DNA from: Campylobacteraceae bacterium
GTDB taxonomy: Bacteria; Campylobacterota; Campylobacteria; Campylobacterales; Campylobacteraceae
Length of the DNA stretch: 64,000 bases
Direction: 5' to 3'
Assembly: GCA_900753405.1 (NCBI GenBank)
Contig: CAADYZ010000015.1
Location: forward strand, 62,001-126,000
Position numbers and translations under genes: made by a program. The notes under the pieces are model-generated. The model saw only the letters and a list, made by a program, of their open reading frames with translations. It was not told where the DNA came from and did no database searches. Shown in pieces: positions 52,314 through 61,061 of this stretch. How positions within the stretch are numbered: the stretch's first letter is position 1; the number at the start of each line of letters is the position of its first letter.

Positions 52314-53257
52314 AAAAAGTAGTTTTTATGGGGACGCCAAGTTACGCCGCAAAGGTGTTGGACGCCCTGCTTTTGGCGGAAGATTTTGAGGTTTGTGCCG
52401 TCTTTACGCAGCCACAAAAACGCGCAGGCAGAGGGCAAGCAGTGGTGCAAAATCCAGTCAAACAACGCGCCTTAGAGGCGATTAGTCAAGGCAAAGGCGC
52501 GCTTGAAATTTGCGAAATTAGCTCGCTAAAAGAGGCAAGCGTGCAAGAAAAACTCGCCTCTTTTAAAGCAGACTTCATTGTCGTTGCAGCCTTTGGGCAG
52601 CTGTTGCCAAAGGCGGTTTTAGACCTAGCACCCTGCGTCAATCTCCACGCCTCGCTTTTGCCGCTTTTTCGCGGAGCAAGCCCGATCCAAGCTGCGGTTT
52701 TAAAGGGCGAGAAGTTAGGCGGAGTTAGTGCGATGAATATGCGTGAAGGGCTTGATGACGGCGAGATTTTGGCTTATCAGGCGATGAGAGTTGAGGGGCG
52801 AAATTCGAGCGAGCTGTTTGAGGAATTTGGGGTGATGGCGGCGGATTTGACGCTAAAAGTTTTGCGAAATTTCGACAAAATCGCCCCGTTAAAGCAGTTT
52901 GACGCCGGCTCGTCAAAGTGCGGGAAGATCAAAAAAGAGGACGGATTGGTGGATTTTGCGAGGGATTGGGCGAGTGAGATTTGCGCTAAAAATCTTGCGT
53001 TTTGCGGCTGGCCCGGGACTTTTTTGCAAAACGGCGTGAAGCTTTTAGAAGTCGAGCTTGGTGAGGGCGAACTTGGTGAGGACAAAGATGGCGCGTGCGG
53101 GGAGATTTTGCGCATTGACGCTAGCGGCGTTGCGGTGAAGACAAGGCGAGGTGTGTTGCGGATTTTGCGTGTGCAAGATATTGGTAAAAAGCCGATTTTA
53201 GCAAGAGACTTTTGCAACGGCAAACGACTAAAAGTTGGCGATCTGTTTGAGTGTTAG
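52310..53257 (+). CDS. fmt: methionyl-tRNA formyltransferase
   Basis: 315 residues. Formylates initiator Met-tRNA using 10-formyl-THF. Motifs: VVFMGTPSYAAKVLDALL at the start, FTQPQKRAGRGQAVVQNPVK, the catalytic segment CVNLHASLLPLFRGASPIQAAVLKGEKLGGVSAM and GLDDGEIL. Start is GTG at 52310 in a GTGTGA overlap with the dxs stop, with AAAGGAAG upstream. In C. jejuni fmt adjoins birA-parA; here it follows dxs. Confidence 0.95.
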   Translation: MKKVVFMGTPSYAAKVLDALLLAEDFEVCAVFTQPQKRAGRGQAVVQNPVKQRALEAISQGKGALEICEISSLKEASVQEKLASFKADFIVVAAFGQLLPKAVLDLAPCVNLHASLLPLFRGASPIQAAVLKGEKLGGVSAMNMREGLDDGEILAYQAMRVEGRNSSELFEEFGVMAADLTLKVLRNFDKIAPLKQFDAGSSKCGKIKKEDGLVDFARDWASEICAKNLAFCGWPGTFLQNGVKLLEVELGEGELGEDKDGACGEILRIDASGVAVKTRRGVLRILRVQDIGKKPILARDFCNGKRLKVGDLFEC

Positions 53258-53504
53258 GGTTTTGTCAAAACCAAATTTGGTTTTGACATTTTCAACCCGC
53301 GAACCGCGAAACAAACTGCGAAAACCAAATTTAAAAAGCGTAAAAGACGAGTCAAATTCGGTTTTGACAATTCAATTTTAAGAAACTGCAAAAACCAAAA
53401 TTGAATTTTACGCTTTGTCAGTTTTGTCACGCGTTTTGTAAAATCAAATTCGGTTTTAACAATTTTTAATTTTGAAAATTTGCAAAAACCGAATTTAACG
53501 CGAC
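53258..53504. repeat. 247-bp intergenic cluster of repeat variants and nested hairpins
   Basis: Between convergent fmt and the 53505 gene. A perfect 26-base palindrome at 53263-53288 (arms TGTCAAAACCAAA) lies just past fmt. AAGCGTAAAA (53336-53345) pairs with TTTTACGCTT (53406-53415), enclosing ATTCAATTTT (53370-53379) with AAAATTGAAT (53397-53406). Variants with CAAATTCGGTTTT occur at about 53352 and 53445 and the reverse form at about 53487. No coding frame is evident. Confidence 0.85.
53263..53288 (+). terminator. palindromic hairpin after fmt
   Basis: Perfect 26-base inverted repeat starting 6 bases past the fmt stop, built from the repeat family with the arms TGTCAAAACCAAA, followed by TTTTC. 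Confidence 0.55.
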
Positions 53505-54071
53505 CTACTTGGCTTTTTTGCGGTAGATCTGACGCGAAATTAAAAGCAAGATCACGCCTGCTAAAAACCCGTAAGCGCCGAACCTAACGGTGTTTAAAGT
53601 GGATTTGTTGGCGTTGCCGATGCTGCTTTGGAGGACGACATTTTTTGACTTTGCGACTCTCTCGGCGATGTCTGCAAAGCCGTTGATCGCCGCTGCGTTG
53701 TAGATATCGCTGGCTTTTGGGTTAGCCAAAATCGGCAAAATGCTGCCCTTGTGCGGGTAAGGACTCATCACCGCCTCCGCGTCAAAAAGCCTAAAAAGCT
53801 CCTTGTTAGCGAAAATTTTCACCTTGCCGTGTCGCTCTTTGCCTTCGCTCACGCTGTTTGGCACAAAAACAAGCGAAATTCCCTCCAAATTCGGCTCTCT
53901 TAGCTCTGGCTGTGAAACCAAATTTAGCCTCACGCCCGTTTTGTCGAAAAGCTCGGTGGAGATGTTATCAACCAGCTGTTTGACATTATCGTTAAAAAGC
54001 CCGACTTCGTCTATGACTTGGGCGTTTGAAAGCGTGGCGGCTAGGACGGCGGCTGTAAAAAATTTCTTCAT
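53505..54071 (-). CDS. exported membrane-anchored protein, possibly TPM-domain-like
   Basis: 188 residues. Signal peptide MKKFFTAAVLAATLSNA, a mature domain beginning VIDEVGLFNDNVKQLVDNISTELFDKTGVRLNLVSQPEL, and a C-terminal membrane helix FGAYGFLAGVILLLISRQIYRKK. The start VIDEVGLF with a later dTGVrL..V pattern recalls TPM-domain proteins, but the match is weak. AAAGG precedes the ATG. Convergent with fmt and divergent from the DUF507 gene. Function unknown. Confidence 0.75.
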   Translation of the reverse strand: MKKFFTAAVLAATLSNAQVIDEVGLFNDNVKQLVDNISTELFDKTGVRLNLVSQPELREPNLEGISLVFVPNSVSEGKERHGKVKIFANKELFRLFDAEAVMSPYPHKGSILPILANPKASDIYNAAAINGFADIAERVAKSKNVVLQSSIGNANKSTLNTVRFGAYGFLAGVILLLISRQIYRKKAK

Positions 54072-54164
54072 TTAAGACCTTTGATTAGACAAAATTTTGT
54101 TAATTTTAACGAAATTTAACTTATAACTAGATAGAATCAGCGAATTTTATCAAGAAGGAAAGTT

Positions 54165-54710
54165 ATGAAACTAAAAGCTTTTCACGCCCCTTTCATCGCG
54201 CGGAAAATCCTCCTTAACTTCACAAAAAGCGGCATCGTCAGCTTCACTCGCGGCACTGAAAGTGTTGTGGCAAGTGCGCAAAAACTGCTTTTGGCTGAGG
54301 TTGAAAAGGAGCGGTTGGTTGAACTCAAAGCAAATGAGTTGATGGAGCAAAATGAGGACAAAATCGCCCAAGAAGCGGCGGACGAAGCGGCGTTGTTTTG
54401 GCTTATTAAGAGGCAAGTTGCGGCGGAATTTGGGCTGCTTTTGGAGTTTGAGGAGCGTTTTAGCGACTTTGCGACAAGGCTTTTAGCCGAGCTTCAAAAA
54501 GAGGATTTGCTTAAATTCAATGTCGCGCAAAATCGCGTGAAAAACATCATCTTTTCGGCGATTGACGAGTATGTAAAAGGCTTTACGACCGCAGAGGACG
54601 CCGCCTTTAACAAACTCAAAGCAAAAGGCGTGAAGATCGGCGGCGAAGAGTGGAGCGTCTTGTTTGAGAAATATTACGAAAACGAGCTAAAAAGCCGCGG
54701 GCTGATCTAA
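54165..54710 (+). CDS. DUF507 family protein
   Basis: 181 residues, cytoplasmic and mainly helical. The start MKLKAFHAPFIARKILLNFTKSGIV and the C-terminal segment VKNIIFSAIDEYVKGFTTAEDAAFNKLKA fit the DUF507 family, which in Campylobacter lies beside carA as here (36 bases). AGAAGGAAAG precedes the ATG. No established function. Confidence 0.82.
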   Translation: MKLKAFHAPFIARKILLNFTKSGIVSFTRGTESVVASAQKLLLAEVEKERLVELKANELMEQNEDKIAQEAADEAALFWLIKRQVAAEFGLLLEFEERFSDFATRLLAELQKEDLLKFNVAQNRVKNIIFSAIDEYVKGFTTAEDAAFNKLKAKGVKIGGEEWSVLFEKYYENELKSRGLI

Positions 54711-54711
54711 T

Positions 54712-54729
54712 CAAATTCGATTTTGACAA
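54712..54729. repeat. dispersed palindrome variant between DUF507 gene and carA
   Basis: TCAAATTCGATTTTGACA: one base away from the ideal sequence in the right half. Directly after the DUF507 stop. Confidence 0.8.
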
Positions 54730-54746
54730 TTTTAAAAGAGGCAAAA

Positions 54747-55874
54747 ATGAAAGCAGTTATGTATTTTGAAAACGGTGTGATGTTAGAGGCAAACAGCTTT
54801 GGGGCTGAGGGGACGATCTGCGGTGAGGCAGTTTTTAACACCTCGCTTAGCGGCTACCAAGAGATCTGCACGGATCCGAGTTACGCGGGGCAGTTCGTGC
54901 TTTTTACTGCGCCTGAGATCGGCGTTGTTGGCGTTAATGACGAGGATTGCGAGAGCGGCGAGGTTTTTGCAAGCGGCGTCATCGTGCGGCATTACAGCGA
55001 GGAATTTAGTAATTTTAGAGCGCAAAACTCACTTTCGCAACTTCTGAAAAAATACGGCAAAATGGGACTTTGCGATGTGGATACGCGGTTTTTGACGAAG
55101 ATGTTGCGAGAAAACGGGGCGATGCAGATGGTTGCTTCAACGGAGATTTTTGACGAAAAAGAGCTTGCCAAAATTCTAGCAGGCGGCGGCAAAATTTACG
55201 AGACAAACTGGGTTGAAAAGGTTAGCACAAAAGAGGCTTACGGTTTTGACTCAGCGGCGTGGGACCAAGAAAAACTCTGTTTCAAAAGCCTAAAACCTTG
55301 CGGAAAAAAGGTCGCCGTCATTGACTACGGCGTGAAGAAAAACATCTTACGCGAGTTGTGTGATGTTGGGCTTGACTTGATCGTTGTTCCGCACGACACG
55401 AAGGCAGAGACACTTATTGAGATGGTGAAAAAAGGTGAGATTGACGGCGTGTTTTTAAGCAACGGACCGGGCGAGCCGAGGATGTTGAAATTTGAGATCG
55501 AGCAGATCAAAAAGCTCATTGACGCAGATGTGAAAATGTTTGGCATCTGCCTTGGACATCAACTGCTTTCAAACGCCTTTGGCTTTGAGACTTACAAGCT
55601 CAAATTCGGGCAGCACGGCGCGAACCACCCAGTGCAAAACCTCATCTCAAAGCAAATTGAGATCACCACTCAAAACCACAACTACAATGTCCCAGAGGGG
55701 ATCGCGCAGGTTGCGGAGGTGACGCACAGAAACTTGTTTGACGGGACGATCGAAGGCGTGGCTTATAAAAACAAGCCGATTTTCAGCGTCCAGCACCACC
55801 CAGAAGCAAGCGGCGGACCACGCGAATCGCGTTACATTTTCAAGCAGTTTGTTGAGTTGCTGCAAAGGGACTAA
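54747..55874 (+). CDS. carA: carbamoyl-phosphate synthase small subunit
   Basis: 375 residues. Glutamine amidotransferase partner of CarB, for arginine and pyrimidine synthesis. N-terminal FNTSLSGYQEICTDPSYAGQFVLFT, and the class I amidotransferase triad: C in MFGICLGHQLLSNAFG, with the His and Glu in SVQHHPEASGG. AGAGGC precedes the ATG at 54747; the frame eight codons longer has no site. carB is not adjacent. Confidence 0.96.
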   Translation: MKAVMYFENGVMLEANSFGAEGTICGEAVFNTSLSGYQEICTDPSYAGQFVLFTAPEIGVVGVNDEDCESGEVFASGVIVRHYSEEFSNFRAQNSLSQLLKKYGKMGLCDVDTRFLTKMLRENGAMQMVASTEIFDEKELAKILAGGGKIYETNWVEKVSTKEAYGFDSAAWDQEKLCFKSLKPCGKKVAVIDYGVKKNILRELCDVGLDLIVVPHDTKAETLIEMVKKGEIDGVFLSNGPGEPRMLKFEIEQIKKLIDADVKMFGICLGHQLLSNAFGFETYKLKFGQHGANHPVQNLISKQIEITTQNHNYNVPEGIAQVAEVTHRNLFDGTIEGVAYKNKPIFSVQHHPEASGGPRESRYIFKQFVELLQRD

Positions 55875-55875
55875 T

Positions 55876-57141
55876 TTGGTCAAATATCTGCTTTTTAGAT
55901 ACCTTCGTTACGAGCCTTCGCAGCCCTTCATCACGCTCACGGCGGTGCTTGCGTTTTTGGGCGTTGGGCTTGGCGTGGCGGTGTTGATAGTCGCGATGGC
56001 GATAATGAATGGTTTTGACAAAGAATTTCAGCGAAAACTCTTTGTGATGAACTACCCGATCACCATCATCAGCGGCTTTAAGGCGGATTTTAACGAGGCG
56101 GATTTGGCGGCGTTGCGCGAGAAATTTAGCAACATCTCATTTAGCCCATTTGTCTCAACGCAGATTATGCTTCAAAGCCAGAGCAAGATCAGCGGGGCGA
56201 TGCTTTTTGGCGTGAATTTTGAAGACGAAGCGAAGATCAACCCTGTGTTTGCGGAGGCGATCGGCGAGGCTAGCCAAAACTTGAAAAAACCGAATTTGAC
56301 CGCAGAAAACGAGAGTTTCAAATTCGGTTTTGACAAAAACGAGAGCGAAAAAAGCGAGTTTAACATCGTCATCGGCAAAAGTAACGCAAACGACTTTCAA
56401 GCCTTGGGTGAAGACAAGATCACAGCCGTGTTTATGCAGCTGCAAGCCGCTGGCTTTGCCATCATCCCGACAATGAAACGCTACACCGTAAAAGGCGTCT
56501 TCTCCTCTGGGCTTGCGGCTTATGATCGCAGTTACACTTACGCAAACTTAGACTCAGTCCAAAAGGTTTTGGGCTACGAAAAAGGAACTTTTGACGGCAT
56601 CCACGCGTTTAGCAACGACCCAAAACGCGACATCGAACTTCTCAACGCACACTTAAACTTTGGCAAACGCGCGGTCGGCTGGTGGGAGCAAAATGGCAAC
56701 TTTTTTAGCGCCCTCGCCCTTGAAAAACGCGCGCTTTTCATCGTTTTGATGCTTATCATTTTAGTCGCAAGTTTAAACATCATCAGCTCGCTTTTGATGA
56801 ATGTGATGAACCGCCGCAGCGAAATCGCCCTACTTTTGTCGCTTGGAGCAACGCAAAAAGAGGTGCGCCGCAGCTTTTTTGCGCAAGGCTTAGTCATCGG
56901 CGTTAGCGGAGTCATCTTCGGGCTTGGACTTGGGCTTGGGAGCTACTTTCTGCTCGGCACATTCGACCTTGTGCATCTGCCTGAGGATGTGTATGGAAGC
57001 TCAAAACTCCCGCTAGAACTAAGCCTTCTTGACCTCGCGTCAATCCTCTTTGGCGCGGTTGTCATCGTCTTTTTAAGCTCGCTCTACCCTGCGTGCAAAG
57101 CCGCGAAAATCAATGTCTTAGAGACACTTCGCAACGAATAA
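55876..57141 (+). CDS. LolC/LolE-type lipoprotein-releasing ABC permease
   Basis: 421 residues. FtsX/MacB-type permease: N-terminal membrane helix (LTAVLAFLGVGLGVAVLIVAMAIMNGFDKEFQRKL), a large periplasmic domain, and three C-terminal helices (LEKRALFIVLMLIILVASLNIISSLLMNVMNRRSEIALLLSLGATQKEV). It should work with a LolD-type ATPase, not in the window, to release lipoproteins. Start is TTG at 55876, 2 bases past the carA stop, with AAAGGGA upstream; extending into carA is not credible. The periplasmic domain contains an inverted pair of repeat variants (56286-56331) encoding KKPNLT and FKFGFDK in what looks like an insertion. Confidence 0.88.
   Translation: MVKYLLFRYLRYEPSQPFITLTAVLAFLGVGLGVAVLIVAMAIMNGFDKEFQRKLFVMNYPITIISGFKADFNEADLAALREKFSNISFSPFVSTQIMLQSQSKISGAMLFGVNFEDEAKINPVFAEAIGEASQNLKKPNLTAENESFKFGFDKNESEKSEFNIVIGKSNANDFQALGEDKITAVFMQLQAAGFAIIPTMKRYTVKGVFSSGLAAYDRSYTYANLDSVQKVLGYEKGTFDGIHAFSNDPKRDIELLNAHLNFGKRAVGWWEQNGNFFSALALEKRALFIVLMLIILVASLNIISSLLMNVMNRRSEIALLLSLGATQKEVRRSFFAQGLVIGVSGVIFGLGLGLGSYFLLGTFDLVHLPEDVYGSSKLPLELSLLDLASILFGAVVIVFLSSLYPACKAAKINVLETLRNE
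56286..56331. repeat. inverted pair of repeat variants inside the LolC/E-like gene
   Basis: AAAACCGAATTTGA (56286-56299) and its exact reverse complement TCAAATTCGGTTTT (56318-56331) are 18 bases apart, forming a 14-base-pair stem within the coding sequence. Confidence 0.9.
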
Positions 57142-57150
57142 GGAGAAGTA

Positions 57151-57705
57151 ATGCTAAATTTGCCAAACGCACTTGCGATGCTGCGTGTTTTCTTAGCGCC
57201 GTTGATGTTATTTTTGCTTTTGCAGCACAGAGAAAATACGGATTTAGTTTGGGCGAGTTGGCTAAACTACTTCGCCGCGCTCGTCTTTACGGTCGCAGCC
57301 GTCACCGACTTTTTTGACGGCTTTATTGCCCGCGCACTAAACCAACAGACAAAACTCGGCGCGATCATCGATCCGCTAGCGGACAAAATGCTCATTTTAG
57401 CGGCGTTTTTGGGGCTTGCGTTGATCGATCGGGCGAACATTTGGGCGGTTTATCTCATCTTAGTAAGAGAATTTTTCATCACAGGCTTTCGCGTCTTTTT
57501 AGCCGCGCAAAATGTCAGCGTTGCGGCGGGCTTTTCAGGCAAAGTCAAAACCACCTTTCAGCTCGTGGCGATCGGCTTTTTGACGATGCAGTGGAGCGGC
57601 GGCGAGGCGCTTCTTTTTGTCGCGCTTTTCTTGACGCTTTACTCGGGCGCGGAGTATGTCATCGCTTATGCTAAAAACAAAGAGATCAAAGGCGCGAAAT
57701 GGTAA
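57151..57705 (+). CDS. pgsA: CDP-diacylglycerol-glycerol-3-phosphate 3-phosphatidyltransferase
   Basis: 184 residues, several membrane helices. The CDP-alcohol phosphotransferase motif DG(x)2AR(x)8G(x)3D(x)3D is present as DGFIARALNQQTKLGAIIDPLADK. Makes phosphatidylglycerophosphate for PG and cardiolipin. AAGGAG precedes the ATG; 9 bases after the permease gene. Confidence 0.93.
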   Translation: MLNLPNALAMLRVFLAPLMLFLLLQHRENTDLVWASWLNYFAALVFTVAAVTDFFDGFIARALNQQTKLGAIIDPLADKMLILAAFLGLALIDRANIWAVYLILVREFFITGFRVFLAAQNVSVAAGFSGKVKTTFQLVAIGFLTMQWSGGEALLFVALFLTLYSGAEYVIAYAKNKEIKGAKW

Positions 57706-57729
57706 AAACCAAATTTGAAAAGGGCGGTT

Positions 57730-58137
57730 ATGAGTCAAAATGACCTTTTGCTGATGGCGGTGGCGGTGGGTGTTTTAGCGCTTTTAGTGCGTTGGCAGAT
57801 CGCAAAGCTTAGCCAAAGAGTGGCTAGCGGCGAGGCGGTTTTGCCAAATGTTGGCAAGCGGGATTACAGCGGTTTTTGCGAGGCGATCGACCAAGAGCTA
57901 GGCAGACTGAAAGAGGCGTGCAAGGAAGACGAGGCGAGCTTGGAGGCGGTCGCTGCGTTTGTCAAAGAGCTAGTTTTCATCCAGTCGATGGGCGTGAGCG
58001 TTTCAAACGAGCGTTGGGAGGAGAAGCTTTTTGGCTTTTTGAGTCGCGTGGATGAGTTTGTGTTAGCGAATTTGGGGCAGGAATATCTTGACGAGATGAA
58101 AGCAAGGTTAGCAGCGGCGTATTCGCAGTTGCGTTAG
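57730..58137 (+). CDS. membrane-anchored hypothetical protein
   Basis: 135 residues. One N-terminal membrane helix (DLLLMAVAVGVLALLVRW) and a cytoplasmic helical, acidic remainder (EDEASLEAVAAFVKELVF). AAAAGGGCGG precedes the ATG at 57730; the five-codon longer form would start inside the repeat variant at 57710. Unrecognised; lies between pgsA and the heptosyltransferase-like gene with short gaps, so likely in the same operon. Confidence 0.7.
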   Translation: MSQNDLLLMAVAVGVLALLVRWQIAKLSQRVASGEAVLPNVGKRDYSGFCEAIDQELGRLKEACKEDEASLEAVAAFVKELVFIQSMGVSVSNERWEEKLFGFLSRVDEFVLANLGQEYLDEMKARLAAAYSQLR

Positions 58138-58146
58138 GGGCGTGTT

Positions 58147-59178
58147 GTGAGGGTTTTTATCGAGCTGCCGACTTGGCTGGGTGATGGCGTGATGGCGAGT
58201 GCGGCGGTTGAGCAGTTGCGGCGATTTTGCCAAAATTTTGACCGCGAGGCGGCTGCAAAAGGGGCGCAAGAAAATGTCAAAACCGAATTTGTTTTTTTTG
58301 GCTCAGCCGTTTGCGTCCAGCTTTTTAGTCAAGACGAATGCGGCGTGAAATTTGTTAAAGACGAGAGCAAAAAGGCGCGTTTTCGCCTCTTGTGGCTGCT
58401 GAAAAAGGGGCTTGAAATTCGCAAAGAATTTGGCGAGTTTGACTTAGCCGTAAGCTTTCGTGGCGCGTTTGCAAGCCGCTTTTTGCAACGCTTTTTAAAA
58501 GCCAAAGCCAAAGCCGTTTTTGACAAAACTGCCCTGCCCTCGCCGACTCATCAAGTCGTGCGTTACACCAAATTTCTCACAAGCGTTTTGCGCAAAAATT
58601 TCGACCAAAACTACAACGAAACGCCCTGCAAACCAACGCTAAAATTTGTCAAATTCGAATTTGACAAACCGACACTCGCCATCGCCCCTGCCGCGGCGTT
58701 TGGAAGTGCGAAGTGCTGGCTTGCGGAGCGTTTTGCGCAGTTTGGTGCGGCGTTTAAAACCGAATTTGACATCGTAATCTTGGGCGCAAAGGGTGAGGAG
58801 AGAATTTGTGACGAAATCTTCTCAAACCTTGAAAAAAACGGCGTTAAGGCTAAGAATTTGTGTGGCAAAACAAGCGTGAAAGAGCTGTGTGAAACGGTCG
58901 CGGGAGCGAGCTTGGTTGTGTGTAATGACAGCGGGATTATGCATATCGCGGCGGCTTACGAGCGTCCTTGCGTGGCGATTTTTGGTCCGACAAAATCAGA
59001 CGAGACTTCGCCGTTTGCCAACCCAAACGCGCGGATCTTAAAAGCAGATCTTGCGTGTATGCCGTGTATGAAACGCGTCTGTCCGCTTGCGACTCACGAG
59101 TGTATGAAGGCGGTTTTGGCAACGCAAGCGGTGGCGGCGGCTAGGGAAATTTTGAGTAAAGAGGCGGAGAATGGATAG
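58147..59178 (+). CDS. waaF: glycosyltransferase family 9, ADP-heptose:LPS heptosyltransferase II-like
   Basis: 343 residues. GT9 marks: IELPTWLGDGVMASAAVEQLR at the start, FRGAFASRFLQ, IAPAAAFGSAKCWLAERFAQ (the WaaF PGAxxGxAKrW segment), and VVCNDSGIMHIAAAYERPCVAIFGPTKSDETSP. It probably adds the second heptose of the lipooligosaccharide core. Repeat-derived segments are NVKTEFVFF (58274 variant), FVKFEFDKP (perfect palindrome), and FKTEFDIV (58755 variant). Start is GTG at 58147 with AGGGG upstream. Confidence 0.85.
   Translation: MRVFIELPTWLGDGVMASAAVEQLRRFCQNFDREAAAKGAQENVKTEFVFFGSAVCVQLFSQDECGVKFVKDESKKARFRLLWLLKKGLEIRKEFGEFDLAVSFRGAFASRFLQRFLKAKAKAVFDKTALPSPTHQVVRYTKFLTSVLRKNFDQNYNETPCKPTLKFVKFEFDKPTLAIAPAAAFGSAKCWLAERFAQFGAAFKTEFDIVILGAKGEERICDEIFSNLEKNGVKAKNLCGKTSVKELCETVAGASLVVCNDSGIMHIAAAYERPCVAIFGPTKSDETSPFANPNARILKADLACMPCMKRVCPLATHECMKAVLATQAVAAAREILSKEAENG
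58645..58668. repeat. dispersed palindrome, perfect, inside the waaF-like gene
   Basis: The perfect 20-mer (58647-58666) is extended by TT and AA to 24 bases of symmetry, read as VKFEFDK just before the conserved donor-binding segment. Confidence 0.95.
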
Positions 59179-59887
59179 ATTTACGAGGTCGAGAATTTTG
59201 TTTAAAGAGAAATTCGAGGTGTTGCAGAATTTGCGCGTTTTGGTGTGCGGTTGCGGCGGCGTTGGCGGGGCGTGTGCGGACACGCTTTTTCGCAGCGGCG
59301 TTGTGAATTTGACGCTCATTGACGCGGACAAATTTGATGTCACAAACCAAAATCGTCAAATCGGCAGCGAGTTTGTCGGCGAAGAAAAGGCAGAGGTTTT
59401 GGCACGAATTTTTGACAACAAACCGACCGCAAAGGTGCTGAGGCTAGACGCAACAAGCATCGCCGCGCTTGATTTTTGCGAGTTTGACTTTGTGGTGGAT
59501 GCGATTGACGACATTGAGGCGAAAATCTTGCTTGCAACCTCGTTTGCAAAGAGCGGCGCGAAGGGCGTTTTTGTCGCTTCGATGGGTGCAGCGAGGCGAC
59601 TTGACGCACAGCAAATCCGCCTTTTGAGCGTATGGAAAACGCAAAACGACCCGTTTGCTCGAAAATACCGCACAGGGCTGAGAAAAGCGGGCTTTAAAGG
59701 CGACTTTAAGGTAGTTTGCTCGCTTGAAGCTCCGCTGGCGTGCGAAGGGCTTGGCAGTTTCAAGGCGGTGACTGCGGCGTTTGGGCTAAACCTCGCCTCA
59801 TTCGTTGTGCAAACCGCACTTACAAAAGAGTGGATCGAGTTGCAAAAATCAAATTTGAAAGGCGCAAATGCAGACGATAAAATTTAA
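59171..59887 (+). CDS. tcdA: ThiF/E1-like tRNA t6A dehydratase (TcdA/CsdL)
   Basis: 238 residues. DRFTRSRILFKEKFEVLQNLRVLVCGCGGVGGACADTLFRSGV is the typical TcdA start, with the ATP loop GCGGVGG, then DFDVVDAIDD-like FDFVVDAIDDIEAKILL. TcdA cyclises t6A37 in tRNA to ct6A. It overlaps the preceding gene by 8 bases and the next by 20, indicating one operon. GAGGCGGAG precedes the ATG. Confidence 0.88.
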   Translation: MDRFTRSRILFKEKFEVLQNLRVLVCGCGGVGGACADTLFRSGVVNLTLIDADKFDVTNQNRQIGSEFVGEEKAEVLARIFDNKPTAKVLRLDATSIAALDFCEFDFVVDAIDDIEAKILLATSFAKSGAKGVFVASMGAARRLDAQQIRLLSVWKTQNDPFARKYRTGLRKAGFKGDFKVVCSLEAPLACEGLGSFKAVTAAFGLNLASFVVQTALTKEWIELQKSNLKGANADDKI

Positions 59888-61061
59888 AAACCACGAAATT
59901 CCGCTCATCACAGAGGCGCAAGCGTGCGACTTGGTGAGAGTTAAGTTTGTTTGGGACGCTTGCGGAAGCGTGAGTGACGACAAGGGCGGTGAGGCGCGTT
60001 TTGCGTGCGAAGTGCTAGACGAAGGGGTGGATGAGGCGTTTAACAGCGAGCTTGAAGACCGCGCGATGGCGCTTGAATTTGACGCGGGTTTTGCGACCGT
60101 GAGCGCGCAACTAACTTGCCTAAAAGAGTTTGCGAATTTTGGACTTGAAAAACTTAGCGAGCTGCTTGTCAAGCCAAATTTGGAGCCAAAATGCTTGGAG
60201 AGAGTGCGGCTTAGCAGGTGCAGCGAGATCGCTTCAAACGAGTTAGACTTCAACCGCGTAAGTGCCATCAACCTCAAAAAACTTCTCTTTAACGGCGCGC
60301 TCGCAAGGGACTTTAACGGCAAGAGTGCGGATGTGAAAGGGTTTGACGAAAATGTCGTAAAACAGCTGTTAGCAAAGCTTGATTTAGCGAATTTATACAT
60401 CGTTGTAAGTGGAGATTTTGACGAAAGTGTGTTGAGTGGTTTGACAAAAGTTTTGGAGGTTTTGCCGCAAGGCGTAAAACGCGAGTTACCGAATTTTGCG
60501 ACAAGCAGCGAGGCAAAAACAAGCGTTTTGCAAGCGCAAACTACGCAAGCTTTCATCACCTTTGGCGCACCTTTAAGCGTGGCGTTCAACCAAAGACATC
60601 TAGCTTTGATCGCCTTTTTTGTGCTTGGTGCGGGCGGTTTTGGCTCGCGGTTGATGGAGGAAATTCGCGTTAAAAGAGGGCTTGCTTACAGCGTGTATTG
60701 CACCGCAAAACTGACAAAAACCAACCAACACTTTTACGGCGCACTTCAAACCAAAAACCAAAGCGCAAACGAGGCGTGCGAGCTTGTCAAAACGCTAGTT
60801 GGCGAGTTTGTCGCAAACGGCATCACGCAAGACGAGCTTACCAAAGCAAAGCAGTTTTTGCTAGGCTCGCAGCCGCTTAGGTGCGAGAGTTGTTTTGCGC
60901 GCGCAGGACAGAAGGAGAACGGCTTTTACCTCAGCGGTGACGAGGGGATGGAAGCGGAGATTTTACGCAGTCTTGAAAGTGCAACTCTAAACGAGGTAAA
61001 TGAGTTTGTCGCCTCTTTAAGCGAGATCAAACGCCTCAGTTTTAGTCTCGTTCAGGACTAG
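59868..61061 (+). CDS. M16 family peptidase-like protein lacking the HxxEH zinc motif
   Basis: 397 residues, cytoplasmic (no signal peptide). Overall M16 layout: N-terminal domain (FVWDACGSVSDDKGGEARFACEVLDEG) and C-terminal domain (FFVLGAGGFGSRLMEEIRVKRGLAYSVYC, the R..Y motif). Where active members have HxxEH, this protein has no histidine and no EH pair, so zinc proteolysis looks lost. Such members often serve as non-catalytic partners of active M16 subunits. AAAGGCG precedes the ATG inside the end of tcdA. Confidence 0.83.
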   Translation: MQTIKFKNHEIPLITEAQACDLVRVKFVWDACGSVSDDKGGEARFACEVLDEGVDEAFNSELEDRAMALEFDAGFATVSAQLTCLKEFANFGLEKLSELLVKPNLEPKCLERVRLSRCSEIASNELDFNRVSAINLKKLLFNGALARDFNGKSADVKGFDENVVKQLLAKLDLANLYIVVSGDFDESVLSGLTKVLEVLPQGVKRELPNFATSSEAKTSVLQAQTTQAFITFGAPLSVAFNQRHLALIAFFVLGAGGFGSRLMEEIRVKRGLAYSVYCTAKLTKTNQHFYGALQTKNQSANEACELVKTLVGEFVANGITQDELTKAKQFLLGSQPLRCESCFARAGQKENGFYLSGDEGMEAEILRSLESATLNEVNEFVASLSEIKRLSFSLVQD

